DNA of 64,000 nucleotides, taken from Bacteroidota bacterium (GTDB taxonomy: Bacteria; Bacteroidota; Bacteroidia; 2-12-FULL-35-15). Location of the stretch: positions 372,001 through 436,000 of the forward strand of contig JAQZBR010000002.1 of NCBI GenBank assembly GCA_029237775.1. Direction: 5' to 3'. The notes beneath the pieces are model-generated. The model did not search any database, was not told where the DNA came from, and saw only the letters and a program-made list of their open reading frames with translations. Position numbers and translations under genes: made by a program. Position 1 is the first letter of the stretch; each line of letters begins with the position of its first letter. Below, in pieces: positions 52,177-61,198 of this stretch.

Positions 52177-52647
52177 TTAACAACATCCACCACCGGGTGA
52201 ACAACAAGTAGCCGGTGACGATAATTCAGACAAATTTAATTTTACTTTTTCTTTCGGAATCCCACAGGAATCACTTGCAAGACAATTAGTAAATTTTGGT
52301 ACCAGCTTGAACTGATCATCTTTATATTCAACACCGTATCGTCCGATTGTATTTGTCTGGTACTCAACTTCAACTTCCATATCAGCAATTCCAAGTTTAT
52401 TTTCGCAGAGTTCAATAATGCCAGAAAGTTTCTTTGCTGTGAGACGATGATGAGTATCGTTCGCTTCCCAAAGCTGAAAATTAACTAACTTTTCTTCACG
52501 TATTGTTCCTCCGCAATCGATGAAGTTTTTTGTGGTTACTCCAACTTCAGTGATATGGAAATGTGCCGGAACAGGAAGTCCGTCCACTTGTAGAAAGCTT
52601 ACATTCTCCAGTGAATTAAGCTTTGTTTTAAATTCTGATAATCTCAT
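52177..52647 (-). CDS. DUF6428 family protein with Cys-rich tail
   Basis: 156 residues. The body (about 1-130) has a HFHITEVG motif near residue 30 and CGGTIREEKLVNFQLWE, typical of DUF6428 proteins that accompany arsenic genes. The end ATCCSPGGGCC has four Cys and could bind As(III) or another soft metal. It lies between arsR (45 bp upstream) and aqpS (9 bp downstream). The role is unknown. Confidence 0.75.
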   Translation of the reverse strand: MRLSEFKTKLNSLENVSFLQVDGLPVPAHFHITEVGVTTKNFIDCGGTIREEKLVNFQLWEANDTHHRLTAKKLSGIIELCENKLGIADMEVEVEYQTNTIGRYGVEYKDDQFKLVPKFTNCLASDSCGIPKEKVKLNLSELSSPATCCSPGGGCC

Positions 52648-52692
52648 GATTTTATAATTTTAAAGTTAATAGTTTGAACGTTCGACAGATTG

Positions 52693-53025
52693 CTAACAAC
52701 ATTTTTTCATCGCTTCAAACTGAAGCCTGAACAATTCCGAGAATAAGTCTTTTGCTTTTTTCCAGTTCTCTTTATGAATACAGTAACAAACTCTAGGACC
52801 GTCAACTTCTCCCTGGATCAATCCTGCGGATTTCAGCTCTTTGAGATGTTGTGATACTGTCGACTGAGACAAAGGAAGATGTTCAACAATATCATTGCAT
52901 ATGCATGATTTTTGTTCCGCGAGAAATTTTAATATTGCCACGCGTGCGGGATGTGATAAGGCCTTGGCTATCTCACTTACGACAATCTCTTCTTTACTGA
53001 ATTCTTCTTTTTTCGAATAAGCCAT
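52693..53025 (-). CDS. arsR: ArsR-family arsenic-responsive repressor
   Basis: 110 residues. A winged-helix regulator with [26 protein letters not shown] and [23 protein letters not shown]. Cys41 and Cys43 form the CxC of the alpha-3 metalloid site, and a terminal Cys109-Cys110 pair could add ligands. It should repress the operon until As(III) binds. An inverted repeat bracketing the -7 box lies 15 bp upstream. Confidence 0.9.
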   Translation of the reverse strand: MAYSKKEEFSKEEIVVSEIAKALSHPARVAILKFLAEQKSCICNDIVEHLPLSQSTVSQHLKELKSAGLIQGEVDGPRVCYCIHKENWKKAKDLFSELFRLQFEAMKKCC

Positions 53026-53039
53026 TTATATTTATCTTA

Positions 53040-53077
53040 TATCGCAAATATACGATAATATAAAATACAAAAGCAAA
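53040..53077 (-). promoter_or_regulatory. ars operon promoter with ArsR-type operator around the -7 box
   Basis: TATCG (53040-53044) and CGATA (53053-53057) form an inverted repeat. Its 8-bp spacer CAAATATA (53045-53052) is the -7 box TATATTTG on the minus strand. A TTTG at 53074-53077 (CAAA on plus) is 21 bp away as the -33 element. Binding of a dimer would block the -7 region directly. Confidence 0.7.
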
Positions 53078-53105
53078 TATTTTAACTTCTTTTTACAATA
53101 TTATT

Positions 53106-53510
53106 TTAGAAATAGCCTTTTATCCGATCGATAAAGGTTTCCGGAGCACGACATGGTTTGTTCGTTTCCATGTTTATAAAAACCAGCGTAGTGCTTCCGA
53201 TGTTCAATAAATCGTTCTTCTGGTTATATATCTCATAGTCAAAAGTGATCTTTAGCGTGGGCAGTTCTTTTATAGTGGTTTTGATCAGAAGCAGATCGTC
53301 ATACAATGCAGGCTTCAGATATTTAAGGTTGCAGGTGTATACCGGAAGCATAACCCCATTGTCTTCCATTTCCTTATAGCTTGTTCCTAATGAACGTAAG
53401 GCCTCTACCCTTCCAACTTCGTAATACTGAGTGTAATTTCCATAATATACATAACCCATTTTATCCGTTTCAGCGTATCGCACACGAAGGGTTGTTTCAG
53501 ATATATACAT
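53106..53510 (-). CDS. YbgC/4HBT-type acyl-CoA thioesterase
   Basis: 134 residues, single hot-dog domain. The catalytic Asp16 is in RYAETDKMGYVYYGNY, followed by YYEVGRVEALRSLG and YTCNLKYLKPALYDD. It should hydrolyse acyl-CoA thioesters in the cytoplasm; chain preference is unknown. It is separate from the ars operon, 80 bp upstream on the same strand. Confidence 0.85.
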   Translation of the reverse strand: MYISETTLRVRYAETDKMGYVYYGNYTQYYEVGRVEALRSLGTSYKEMEDNGVMLPVYTCNLKYLKPALYDDLLLIKTTIKELPTLKITFDYEIYNQKNDLLNIGSTTLVFINMETNKPCRAPETFIDRIKGYF

Positions 53511-53666
53511 AGGATAATTTTTATTTATTTAACCGCACTCAAAATACATTTTTTATTTAATCTTACTAAAAGAAAAAAATATTTTATTTCTTTTTTTTTC
53601 GCTTTCCGATGTCATAATTATTCTCTATTATTGTAAGGCTCTAGGAAAGTAAATACCATCAATTTA

Positions 53667-54431
53667 ATGAATAAACATCCCCTGCAATACATCATTGTAT
53701 TTATTGCTATTGCCATATTTCAAAGCTGCTCCGGGCCTCCAAAGATAAAATCGGTAAACACCGGCTCTGTTGAATTCAATTCACTGAACACCTCTGTTGA
53801 CTCATCAGCATATAAACTAATTGCTCCTTATAAAAAGGAAATGGATCTTATCATGAATGAGGTCCTTGTAAAATCTGATTCTTCGTTTACAAAGGAGCTG
53901 CCTGAAAGTACGCTTGGAGATCTTGTTTCAGATGCGGTTCTCATTCAAACAAATAAACATTACAAACCTTCAGACGGATTGCCGGCTGATATTTGTCTGC
54001 TCAACAACGGAGGCTTACGTGCGCAATTGCCCAAAGGCGCAATCACGCGCGGAAATGTTTTTGAATTAATGCCTTTTGAGAACAGCATACTTATTCTGAC
54101 ATTAAAAGGTGAAAGAATACAACAAATGTTTCAATCACTCGTTGATAACAACGGTGCTCCTTTTGCAGGCGCAAGGCTGGTTTCAAAAGCAAAGAAGATC
54201 ACTGATCTCAGAATAAACGGACAAGCTTTCGATATCACGAAAACATATAAGGTTGTCACTTCAGACTATCTCGCAGCAGGCGGTGATAAATATGACTTCT
54301 TTAAAGATCCTCTGAAAGTTGATACATTGAACTACAAGCTTCGTGATGCGATCATCGATTACATGGTGGAAGAAAATAAAAAAGGAAATACTTTAAAAAG
54401 TAAAAAGGATGGAAGAATTAAATTTGAATAG
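53667..54431 (+). CDS. 5'-nucleotidase C-terminal-domain lipoprotein
   Basis: 254 residues. A lipobox ending FQSC (Cys21) leads a domain with NNGGLR (138-143) and AAGGDKYDFF (about 210-219), the nucleoside-binding part of UshA-type 5'-nucleotidases. No metal-binding domain is included, so it should need its partner. It overlaps the downstream gene by 23 bp, so the two halves are encoded in reverse order compared with UshA. It is a lipoprotein, and the partner is predicted to use Tat. Confidence 0.85.
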   Translation: MNKHPLQYIIVFIAIAIFQSCSGPPKIKSVNTGSVEFNSLNTSVDSSAYKLIAPYKKEMDLIMNEVLVKSDSSFTKELPESTLGDLVSDAVLIQTNKHYKPSDGLPADICLLNNGGLRAQLPKGAITRGNVFELMPFENSILILTLKGERIQQMFQSLVDNNGAPFAGARLVSKAKKITDLRINGQAFDITKTYKVVTSDYLAAGGDKYDFFKDPLKVDTLNYKLRDAIIDYMVEENKKGNTLKSKKDGRIKFE

Positions 54432-55362
54432 CAGAAGATCATTTCTGAAAAAGAGCGCTTTCGCAGGAGCAGGCTTCTTTGCATTCAATAGCATCCCCAA
54501 CGATGTTCTTGCAAAATCAGAGCTTGTAAAGATCACCATTCTTCACACCAATGATGTTCACAGTCATATCGATCCTTTTCCAGAGAATGATCCCAAGTAT
54601 CCCGGATTAGGAGGAGCAGTGAATCGTGCAGCACTTATAAAAAAAATCAGGATGGAAGAAAAAAATGTTCTTCTGCTTGACTGCGGTGATATCTTTCAGG
54701 GAACACCTTACTTTAATATGTATGGCGGAGAACTGGAATTTAAATTAATGAGCATGATGCAATATGATGCTTCCACCATAGGAAATCATGATTTTGACAA
54801 TGGTCTTGATGGGCTTGTAAAACAATTACCGCACGCGGCATTTCCTTTTATTAATAATAACTATGATTTTTCTGACACACCAATGGCCGGTAAAACAATT
54901 CCGCATAAAATATTCATGAAGGATGGAATAAAGATAGGTGTGTTTGGAATTGGTATCGAGCTTGCGGGTTTAGTAGATAAACGCATGTATGGAAATACAA
55001 TTTATCTTGATCCGGTTAAGAAAGCAGCCGAAGCAGCTCATCATTTAAAGCAAGAGGAAAAATGTGACCTTGTTATTTGTCTTTCACATTTAGGTTACAC
55101 TTCAAAAGGAAAGCAAATAAATGATGTTGAATTGGCAAAAAAATCAAAATACATTGATGTTATTTTAGGAGCGCATACGCATACATTTTTAGACAAGCCT
55201 TCTGAATATCAAAATAGTGATGGAAAAAAAATTCTTGTTGCACAAGTCGGATGGGCAGGCCTCCGATTAGGCAGAATTGACTATATATTCGAGAGGAAGA
55301 CAAAAAAAATGGCCGCAGAAGGGCACAGTATAAAAATTTCCAAAAAGTCAATAGCAATTTGA
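54409..55362 (+). CDS. Metallophosphatase, 5'-nucleotidase N-terminal domain, Tat-exported
   Basis: 317 residues. A twin-arginine signal (SRRSFLKKSAFAGAG) starts the protein. Metal-site motifs follow: HTNDVHSH (45-52), DCGDIFQG, GNHDFDNG, LSHLGY and GAHTHTF. Together with the upstream lipoprotein it would rebuild a two-domain periplasmic 5'-nucleotidase. It is translationally coupled by a 23-bp overlap. Confidence 0.88.
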   Translation: MEELNLNSRRSFLKKSAFAGAGFFAFNSIPNDVLAKSELVKITILHTNDVHSHIDPFPENDPKYPGLGGAVNRAALIKKIRMEEKNVLLLDCGDIFQGTPYFNMYGGELEFKLMSMMQYDASTIGNHDFDNGLDGLVKQLPHAAFPFINNNYDFSDTPMAGKTIPHKIFMKDGIKIGVFGIGIELAGLVDKRMYGNTIYLDPVKKAAEAAHHLKQEEKCDLVICLSHLGYTSKGKQINDVELAKKSKYIDVILGAHTHTFLDKPSEYQNSDGKKILVAQVGWAGLRLGRIDYIFERKTKKMAAEGHSIKISKKSIAI

Positions 55363-55390
55363 TTTTTTTTTAATCTTTTTTTCATCAATA

Positions 55391-55428
55391 TTTGTTGCCG
55401 CTAAATTAAAGTTGTATATATTTACAAC
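55391..55428 (+). promoter_or_regulatory. Candidate dnaA promoter with GTTGTA-N6-TACAAC palindrome
   Basis: TTTG (55391-55394) and TATATTTA (55417-55424, one mismatch to TAnnTTTG) are spaced 22 bp apart. The -7-like box is embedded in the inverted repeat GTTGTA (55411-55416)/TACAAC (55423-55428). It could be a regulator site. No consensus DnaA boxes (TTATCCACA) were seen in the interval. Confidence 0.45.
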
Positions 55429-55500
55429 GGAATAAGCGGAAACACTGCACACACAGCAAACTATCATAAGTTAAATAGCATAATAAATTACAGAAAGCGA

Positions 55501-56931
55501 ATGGAGAAAGCGTACGTAAAAGTTTGGGAGAGTTGTCTGGCGATAATAAAAGACAATGTAAGTTCACAAAGTTTCAAAACATGGTTCGAGCCGATTAAAC
55601 CGGTAAAATTAACAAACAGTGTATTAACGATTCAAGTTCCAAGTCAATTTTTTTATGAATGGTTAGAAGAACATTACATTACTTTATTAAAGAAAACAAT
55701 TAAGAAAGAACTGGGAGCTGAAGGACGTCTTGAGTACAGCATTATTATGGAGAACTCCCATAATACTTCTAAACCATATACAGTTAAAGTACCTACCACT
55801 AGCAAAAAGGAATTAAAGAATCCTTCGGTATCAATGCCGATCGATCTTAATCAAAATACCATACGCAATCCTTTTATTATTCCGGGATTAAAAAAGGTGA
55901 ATGTTGAATCACAACTGAACGCAAATTATTCATTTGATAATTTAGTTGAAGGTGATTGCAATCGTCTTGCACGCTCTGCAGGTTTTGCGGTTGCTAACAA
56001 ACCTGGAGGAACAGCTTTCAATCCTCTTCTTATCTATGGTGGTGTTGGCTTAGGAAAAACGCATCTTGCTCACGCTATTGGTATTCAGATCAAAAATGAA
56101 TTTCCTAATAAAACGGTGTTATATGTTTCGTCTGAAAAATTCACTCAGCAATACATTGACTCTGTAAGAAATAATAATCAGAACGACTTCATTCACTTCT
56201 ATCAGATGATCGATGTACTGATCATTGATGATGTGCAATATTTCGCTGGTAAAGAAAAAACTCAGGATGTATTCTTTCACATCTTCAACCACTTACACCA
56301 AACAGGTAAACAATTGGTTTTAACAGCTGATAAGCCTCCTGTTGAACTACAGGGTTTTGAACAACGTTTATTATCCCGTTTTAAATGGGGCCTTGCAGCT
56401 GATCTTCAAACTCCGGGACTGGAAACACGTATTGCAATCCTAGAGAAAAAAGTTTATGCTGATGGAATTGATCTTCCTAAAGAAGTTATTGAATACCTTG
56501 CTTACAGTATCACGACCAATGTTCGCGAATTAGAAGGCGCTTTAATTTCATTGCTGGCTCAGTCTTCAATGAACAAAAAAGCGATTACTTTGGAATTAGC
56601 GAAACAAATGATCGATAAGTTCGTAAAAAATACAGCGCGCGAAGTTTCAATCGATTACATACAGAAAGTTGTTTGCGATTATTTTGATCTGCCTATTGAG
56701 CTTTTAAAATCAAAGACCCGCAAACGTGAAGTTGTACAAGCCCGTCAGATTGCAATGTATTTTGCAAAGAGCATGACTAAATCTTCTCTTGCGACAATCG
56801 GACTTCATTGCGGTGGAAAAGATCACGCTACTGTTTTACATGCTTGCCGTACGGTAAATAACTTGATGGACACTGATAAACGTTTTAAAAACTATATCGA
56901 TGAGCTTAATAAAAAGATCAGCATCCAGTAA
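55501..56931 (+). CDS. dnaA: Chromosomal replication initiator DnaA
   Basis: 476 residues. Domain I (about 1-75), linker (80-130), AAA+ domain III with Walker A GGVGLGKTH (180-188) and Walker B VLIIDDVQYF, and domain IV with KSSLATIGLHCGGKDHATVLHACRTV (about 425-455), the DNA-binding signature. It opens the replication origin. The region upstream (55363-55500) has no DnaA-box cluster, so oriC may be elsewhere. A clear terminator follows. Confidence 0.96.
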   Translation: MEKAYVKVWESCLAIIKDNVSSQSFKTWFEPIKPVKLTNSVLTIQVPSQFFYEWLEEHYITLLKKTIKKELGAEGRLEYSIIMENSHNTSKPYTVKVPTTSKKELKNPSVSMPIDLNQNTIRNPFIIPGLKKVNVESQLNANYSFDNLVEGDCNRLARSAGFAVANKPGGTAFNPLLIYGGVGLGKTHLAHAIGIQIKNEFPNKTVLYVSSEKFTQQYIDSVRNNNQNDFIHFYQMIDVLIIDDVQYFAGKEKTQDVFFHIFNHLHQTGKQLVLTADKPPVELQGFEQRLLSRFKWGLAADLQTPGLETRIAILEKKVYADGIDLPKEVIEYLAYSITTNVRELEGALISLLAQSSMNKKAITLELAKQMIDKFVKNTAREVSIDYIQKVVCDYFDLPIELLKSKTRKREVVQARQIAMYFAKSMTKSSLATIGLHCGGKDHATVLHACRTVNNLMDTDKRFKNYIDELNKKISIQ

Positions 56932-56961
56932 TACTCAAAATAAATCTCTCTAAATTCAGAA

Positions 56962-56997
56962 TAGGAATCAGGTAAATTATCTGATTCCTATTTTTGT
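56962..56997 (+). terminator. Terminator after dnaA
   Basis: TAGGAATCAG (56962-56971) and CTGATTCCTA (56981-56990) form a 10-bp stem with a 9-nt loop, followed by TTTTTGTT. Confidence 0.85.
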
Positions 56998-57011
56998 TAT
57001 ATACACTATAG

Positions 57012-60011
57012 GTGAGAATAAAAAAGCTACTCTCTTTTAATCTGTTACTGATCATTTGCACGATGATCGGTTCTAACCTGCCCGCTCAGAATTTTAATTT
57101 CAGAAACTTTTCGCTTGATGATGGCTTGTCACAATCTGAGATCAATTGCATTCATGAAGACAGCCGGGGTTATCTGTGGATGGGTACATCGGGTGGAGGG
57201 CTTAACAGGTTTGACGGAAGATCCTTTAAAGTCTATGAGCAGAAAGATGGAGTCTGCAGTCAGATCATTTCAGCCCTGGGTGAAGATAAAAAAGGAAATC
57301 TATGGATTGGCAGTCAGCAAGGTTCCCTCTGCATGTTCAATGGAAAATCTTTTACAAAGATCACCGATCCTGACTCAGCAAATTCAAAAGGAAAGATCAT
57401 CTTTATCAGCATCGATGATAACGAAGACCTGATCGTGGGAAAAGAGAACGGGTTATTCGTTTATAAAGGAAAAGTTCTTGAGCAACTAAAGTCTACAAGT
57501 GATCCGGTAAAAGACTACACGGTCAATTGTTATAAAAAAGACAGCAGGAACATTACCTGGATCGGAACTTCAAAAGGAGTGCTTGTTTTAAAGAACAAGT
57601 CGCTGATCCGTATAGATGATCCATTTTTGAATGGGAACATTAATATCACTTCAATAACTGAAGATATTAATGGCAATCTTTGGGTCATTAAAGACAGAAC
57701 CGAATTTTTTCATATAAAGATCATCGGCCCTTCCCATTATCAGGTAAGAACCTCCAAAATCGATTCGATCAATGTTCCGGAAAACACAATTATTTCGGCA
57801 GTACATTTTGATAAGCGAAATCAGCTTTGGATAGCAAGCGTTAACAAAGGAATTGTAAAGATATCCGGAAATAGCTTTGTGCAATTTGATCAAAGAAGCG
57901 GATTGTCTGTTGAAACAATTAAAAATATTTATGAGGACAAGTCGGGCAATCTCTGGTTCGGAACCAGCGGTGGTGGACTTATTCGCTTCACAAACCAGGC
58001 GTTTGCTTATTTCGACAATCAGGATGGTTTTAACTCCCCGGATATTTTTGCCATCAATGCCGATCAGAAAAACAACATCTGGATTGGAACTCAGCTGCAC
58101 GGAATTTACAAATTCGATGGAAAGAGTATAGTTAAGATGCCGTCATTTCAGGATGATGAAGTTCGTTGTATCTATACAGATAAAAAAGGTACGGTCTGGT
58201 TTGGAAGCACTTCCGGCATCAGAATTTATAATGGAAATTCTTTTACGGAATTTAAACCAACGAAGGAGCTGAAAAACATCAGAGGAATTTTTGAAGACAG
58301 TAAAGGAACTATCTGGATCGGAACTAAGGGAAGTGGAGTTTATACGTATGACGGTGAAACACTTCGAAAATTGGAAGACGCTTATGATAATGCATATACG
58401 TTTACAGAAGATGCAAAAGGAAATATCTGGATTGGTACCGGAGCAGGAGTATATATTTATAAAGACGGCAAAAAAATTAATTATTATTCAACCAAAGAAG
58501 GACTTTGTAATTCTTATGCGGGTAGCATTGTAAAAGATAAGTTTGGCAACATCTGGGTAGGTACTGATAATTGTGTGGCCAGATTTGATGGAAATAAATT
58601 TACAAGCTATGGAGTTGAAAATGGCCTCACCTCAGGAACTGTTTACCTCATTAACGCAGATACAATTGGAAATGTTTGGGTTGGGACAAACAAAGGGCTT
58701 GACAAAATCATTCTCAATGATAAAGGGGAAATACTAAGCATCCGTAATTATGGAAAGGCAGAAGGATTCAAAGGCATTGAATGTAACTCAAGAGCAACCT
58801 GCACCGATAAAAAAGGAAATCTATGGTTCGGTACAATTAAAGGGGCAATTAAATTTGACCCTCACGAGGACGTAAATCTTAGCAAAGAGATTCCAATTAC
58901 GCATATCACATCAATTAAACTTTTTTATGACGAAGTTGACTGGACCAAGTATTCGGATTCAATTTCAGCATGGTTCAATGTTCCGGTAAACGCAGAGCTT
59001 CCATATAATAAAAATCAGATCACCTTTGAATTTGACGGGATCAGCAAAACATTTCCGGAGAGCATTAAATACAGTTTTATGCTTGAAGGTTTTGATAATG
59101 ACTGGACTCCTGCAAATGATAATCGCACGGCCTCCTACTCCAATCTGCCTCCCGGACAATACACCTTCAAAGTTAAAGCAGTAAATAAACGCGGATTGTG
59201 GAGTGCCAATGAAGGTTCTTTCACCTTTACGATCAAAACTCCTTTCTGGAAATCATGGTGGTTCATTCTTCTCAGTCTGACTGCAATATGTATTCTTATT
59301 TATTTCTACAACATTTACAGAAAGCGAACGCATGAACTTTATAAGGAACGCCTGGAAAAGATCATCAGGGAGAGAACCTCTGAGATCATTAAACAACGCG
59401 ATGAGAAGGAAATACTTTTAAAGGAGGTTCATCACAGGGTTAAAAACAACCTTCAAATCATTAACAGCCTGATAAACATACAATCGGATTATGTGAATGA
59501 TGCAAAATCCATTGAATTATTCAAAGAGATAAGAAACAGGATCCGTACGATCTCACTCGTTCATGAAAAACTGTACAAGTCTGAGGATTATTCCAATATC
59601 AATGTGAAAGAATATATTCACATGCTGGTGCAGAATCTCATTGAAACTTATAATTTTGATAAAAACATCCAGCTTAAGATTGATCTTAAGATTGAATATT
59701 TTAATCTTAATACTATTATTCCTTTAGGTCTGCTTCTTAACGAAATAATATCCAATTCGTTCAAGTATGCATTCAATAATACAAATGAAGGACTTATTGA
59801 GATCAGATTGGAAAAGATACAAGACGAGAAATATCTGTTAACGATTGGTGATAATGGTCCTGGCTTTGACCGTGATCCGTTCTCAACAGAGAGCAGCACT
59901 CTTGGATTAGAGCTTGTCCGCATCTTATCAGAACAGCTGAATGGCAAAATAATTAAATTAAAACAGCCGGGAGCATATTACCAGCTTGAATTTAAAACAT
60001 TGAAAGATTAA
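57012..60011 (+). CDS. Two-component propeller sensor kinase (HisKA_2 type)
   Basis: 999 residues from GTG 57012. Signal/anchor (to about 25), then a two-component-regulator propeller domain of about fourteen repeats with GNLWIGT-like cores (30-620), a Y_Y_Y domain (about 680-745), one membrane helix (about 748-768) and a cytoplasmic kinase with the HHRVKNNLQ box (His807-His808) and HATPase (DNGPGFD). No receiver domain or DNA-binding domain follows, so it is not a hybrid. No partner regulator is adjacent. It resembles sensors of extracellular ligands in Bacteroidota. Confidence 0.88.
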   Translation: MRIKKLLSFNLLLIICTMIGSNLPAQNFNFRNFSLDDGLSQSEINCIHEDSRGYLWMGTSGGGLNRFDGRSFKVYEQKDGVCSQIISALGEDKKGNLWIGSQQGSLCMFNGKSFTKITDPDSANSKGKIIFISIDDNEDLIVGKENGLFVYKGKVLEQLKSTSDPVKDYTVNCYKKDSRNITWIGTSKGVLVLKNKSLIRIDDPFLNGNINITSITEDINGNLWVIKDRTEFFHIKIIGPSHYQVRTSKIDSINVPENTIISAVHFDKRNQLWIASVNKGIVKISGNSFVQFDQRSGLSVETIKNIYEDKSGNLWFGTSGGGLIRFTNQAFAYFDNQDGFNSPDIFAINADQKNNIWIGTQLHGIYKFDGKSIVKMPSFQDDEVRCIYTDKKGTVWFGSTSGIRIYNGNSFTEFKPTKELKNIRGIFEDSKGTIWIGTKGSGVYTYDGETLRKLEDAYDNAYTFTEDAKGNIWIGTGAGVYIYKDGKKINYYSTKEGLCNSYAGSIVKDKFGNIWVGTDNCVARFDGNKFTSYGVENGLTSGTVYLINADTIGNVWVGTNKGLDKIILNDKGEILSIRNYGKAEGFKGIECNSRATCTDKKGNLWFGTIKGAIKFDPHEDVNLSKEIPITHITSIKLFYDEVDWTKYSDSISAWFNVPVNAELPYNKNQITFEFDGISKTFPESIKYSFMLEGFDNDWTPANDNRTASYSNLPPGQYTFKVKAVNKRGLWSANEGSFTFTIKTPFWKSWWFILLSLTAICILIYFYNIYRKRTHELYKERLEKIIRERTSEIIKQRDEKEILLKEVHHRVKNNLQIINSLINIQSDYVNDAKSIELFKEIRNRIRTISLVHEKLYKSEDYSNINVKEYIHMLVQNLIETYNFDKNIQLKIDLKIEYFNLNTIIPLGLLLNEIISNSFKYAFNNTNEGLIEIRLEKIQDEKYLLTIGDNGPGFDRDPFSTESSTLGLELVRILSEQLNGKIIKLKQPGAYYQLEFKTLKD

Positions 60012-60017
60012 TTTTTT

Positions 60018-60482
60018 ATGGCAAAAATATTAATGGTCTGCCTGGGTAATATTTGCAGATCACCGCTTGCAGAAGGAATACTCAGAGTAAAAGCAGAAAA
60101 AGCCGGTGTTGAAATTCAAATTGATTCAGCCGGAACATCCAACTACCACATCGGTGAACACCCTGATAAACGTACCGTTTTAAATGCACAGAAACATGCT
60201 GTTGATGTATCTCAGCTTAAAGCCCGTCAATTTCAGGTTTCAGATTTTGACGAGTTTGATCATATTTTTGTAATGGATAGCTCCAATTATGGCGATGTGC
60301 TTTCACTCGCCAGAAACGATGCTGACAGAAAGAAAGTCGAACTTATTCTGAACAGGGTATATCCCGGTGCCGACATGTCTGTTCCTGATCCCTATTTCGG
60401 TGGTGAACAGGGTTTCGAAAATGTGTTCATTCTTCTCGACAAGGCATGTGATGTTATTATCAGCTCCCTTAAACACTCATAA
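60018..60482 (+). CDS. Low-molecular-weight protein-tyrosine phosphatase
   Basis: 154 residues. P-loop CLGNICRS with Cys8 and Arg14, and DPYFGG (about 123-128) with the general acid Asp. It should dephosphorylate tyrosine residues in the cytoplasm. It is 6 bp after the sensor kinase gene and immediately followed by an RsmI-like methylase gene (ATG directly after the stop). Confidence 0.9.
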   Translation: MAKILMVCLGNICRSPLAEGILRVKAEKAGVEIQIDSAGTSNYHIGEHPDKRTVLNAQKHAVDVSQLKARQFQVSDFDEFDHIFVMDSSNYGDVLSLARNDADRKKVELILNRVYPGADMSVPDPYFGGEQGFENVFILLDKACDVIISSLKHS

Positions 60483-61196
60483 ATGGAGAACCGGGGAATT
60501 CTTTATCTCATTCCAACTACCCTTGGCGATACTGCTGAAACAGCCGATGTATTACCTGTTAGGGTAAACTCGGTTATTAATTCTGTTGATGAGTACATTG
60601 TGGAAAATGAAAAATCTGCAAGACATTACCTTAAAAAGATGGGTATCAAAAAGCCCTTGCAGGAGATCATTCTACATCCATTGAATCAGCATACTGAAAT
60701 GCATGAGATCTCTTCTTATCTCAATTCGCTCGACTCAGGTAAAAGCATTGGTGTGATCTCAGAAGCAGGTTGTCCCGGTGTTGCTGATCCCGGAGCAGAA
60801 GTTGTAAGGCTGGCACATGAGAAGAACATTCGGGTTATTCCACTTGTTGGCCCCTCCTCTATTCTGTTGTCGCTGATGGCTTCAGGGTTCAACGGACAAA
60901 GCTTTGCATTCAATGGCTATCTTCCGAAGGAACGGGCTGACAGAATAAAAAAAATAAAAGACCTAGAGTTTCTTGCCGTAAAGAAAAACCAAACTCAGTT
61001 GTTCATAGAAACGCCTTACAGGAACATGCATTTACTGGAAGATCTTCTGGGAACCTGTGATAATAACACGAAGCTTTGTGTTGCATGTGATGTAACTCTC
61101 AACACAGAGTTTATAAAAACAAGAACGGTCGGCTCATGGAAAAAACAATTGCCGGACCTGAATAAACGGCCTACCATTTTCCTTATCAACAGATAA
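60483..61196 (+). CDS. RsmI-like tetrapyrrole-methylase-family protein
   Basis: 237 residues. It has the family's SAM-binding pattern (SEAGCPGVADPGAEVVRLA, GPSSILLSLMASG) and the RsmI-like start (GILYLIPTTLGDTAE). RsmI makes a 2'-O-methylation on 16S rRNA; this protein is shorter (about 285 in E. coli), so it may be a distinct paralogue. Exact target not known. Immediately follows the phosphatase gene. Confidence 0.75.
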   Translation: MENRGILYLIPTTLGDTAETADVLPVRVNSVINSVDEYIVENEKSARHYLKKMGIKKPLQEIILHPLNQHTEMHEISSYLNSLDSGKSIGVISEAGCPGVADPGAEVVRLAHEKNIRVIPLVGPSSILLSLMASGFNGQSFAFNGYLPKERADRIKKIKDLEFLAVKKNQTQLFIETPYRNMHLLEDLLGTCDNNTKLCVACDVTLNTEFIKTRTVGSWKKQLPDLNKRPTIFLINR

Positions 61197-61198
61197 GT

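Noticed and set aside
55363-55500. Replication origin upstream of dnaA
   Set aside because: No cluster of DnaA boxes (TTATCCACA-like) or AT-rich unwinding repeats was found; absence here does not exclude oriC elsewhere.
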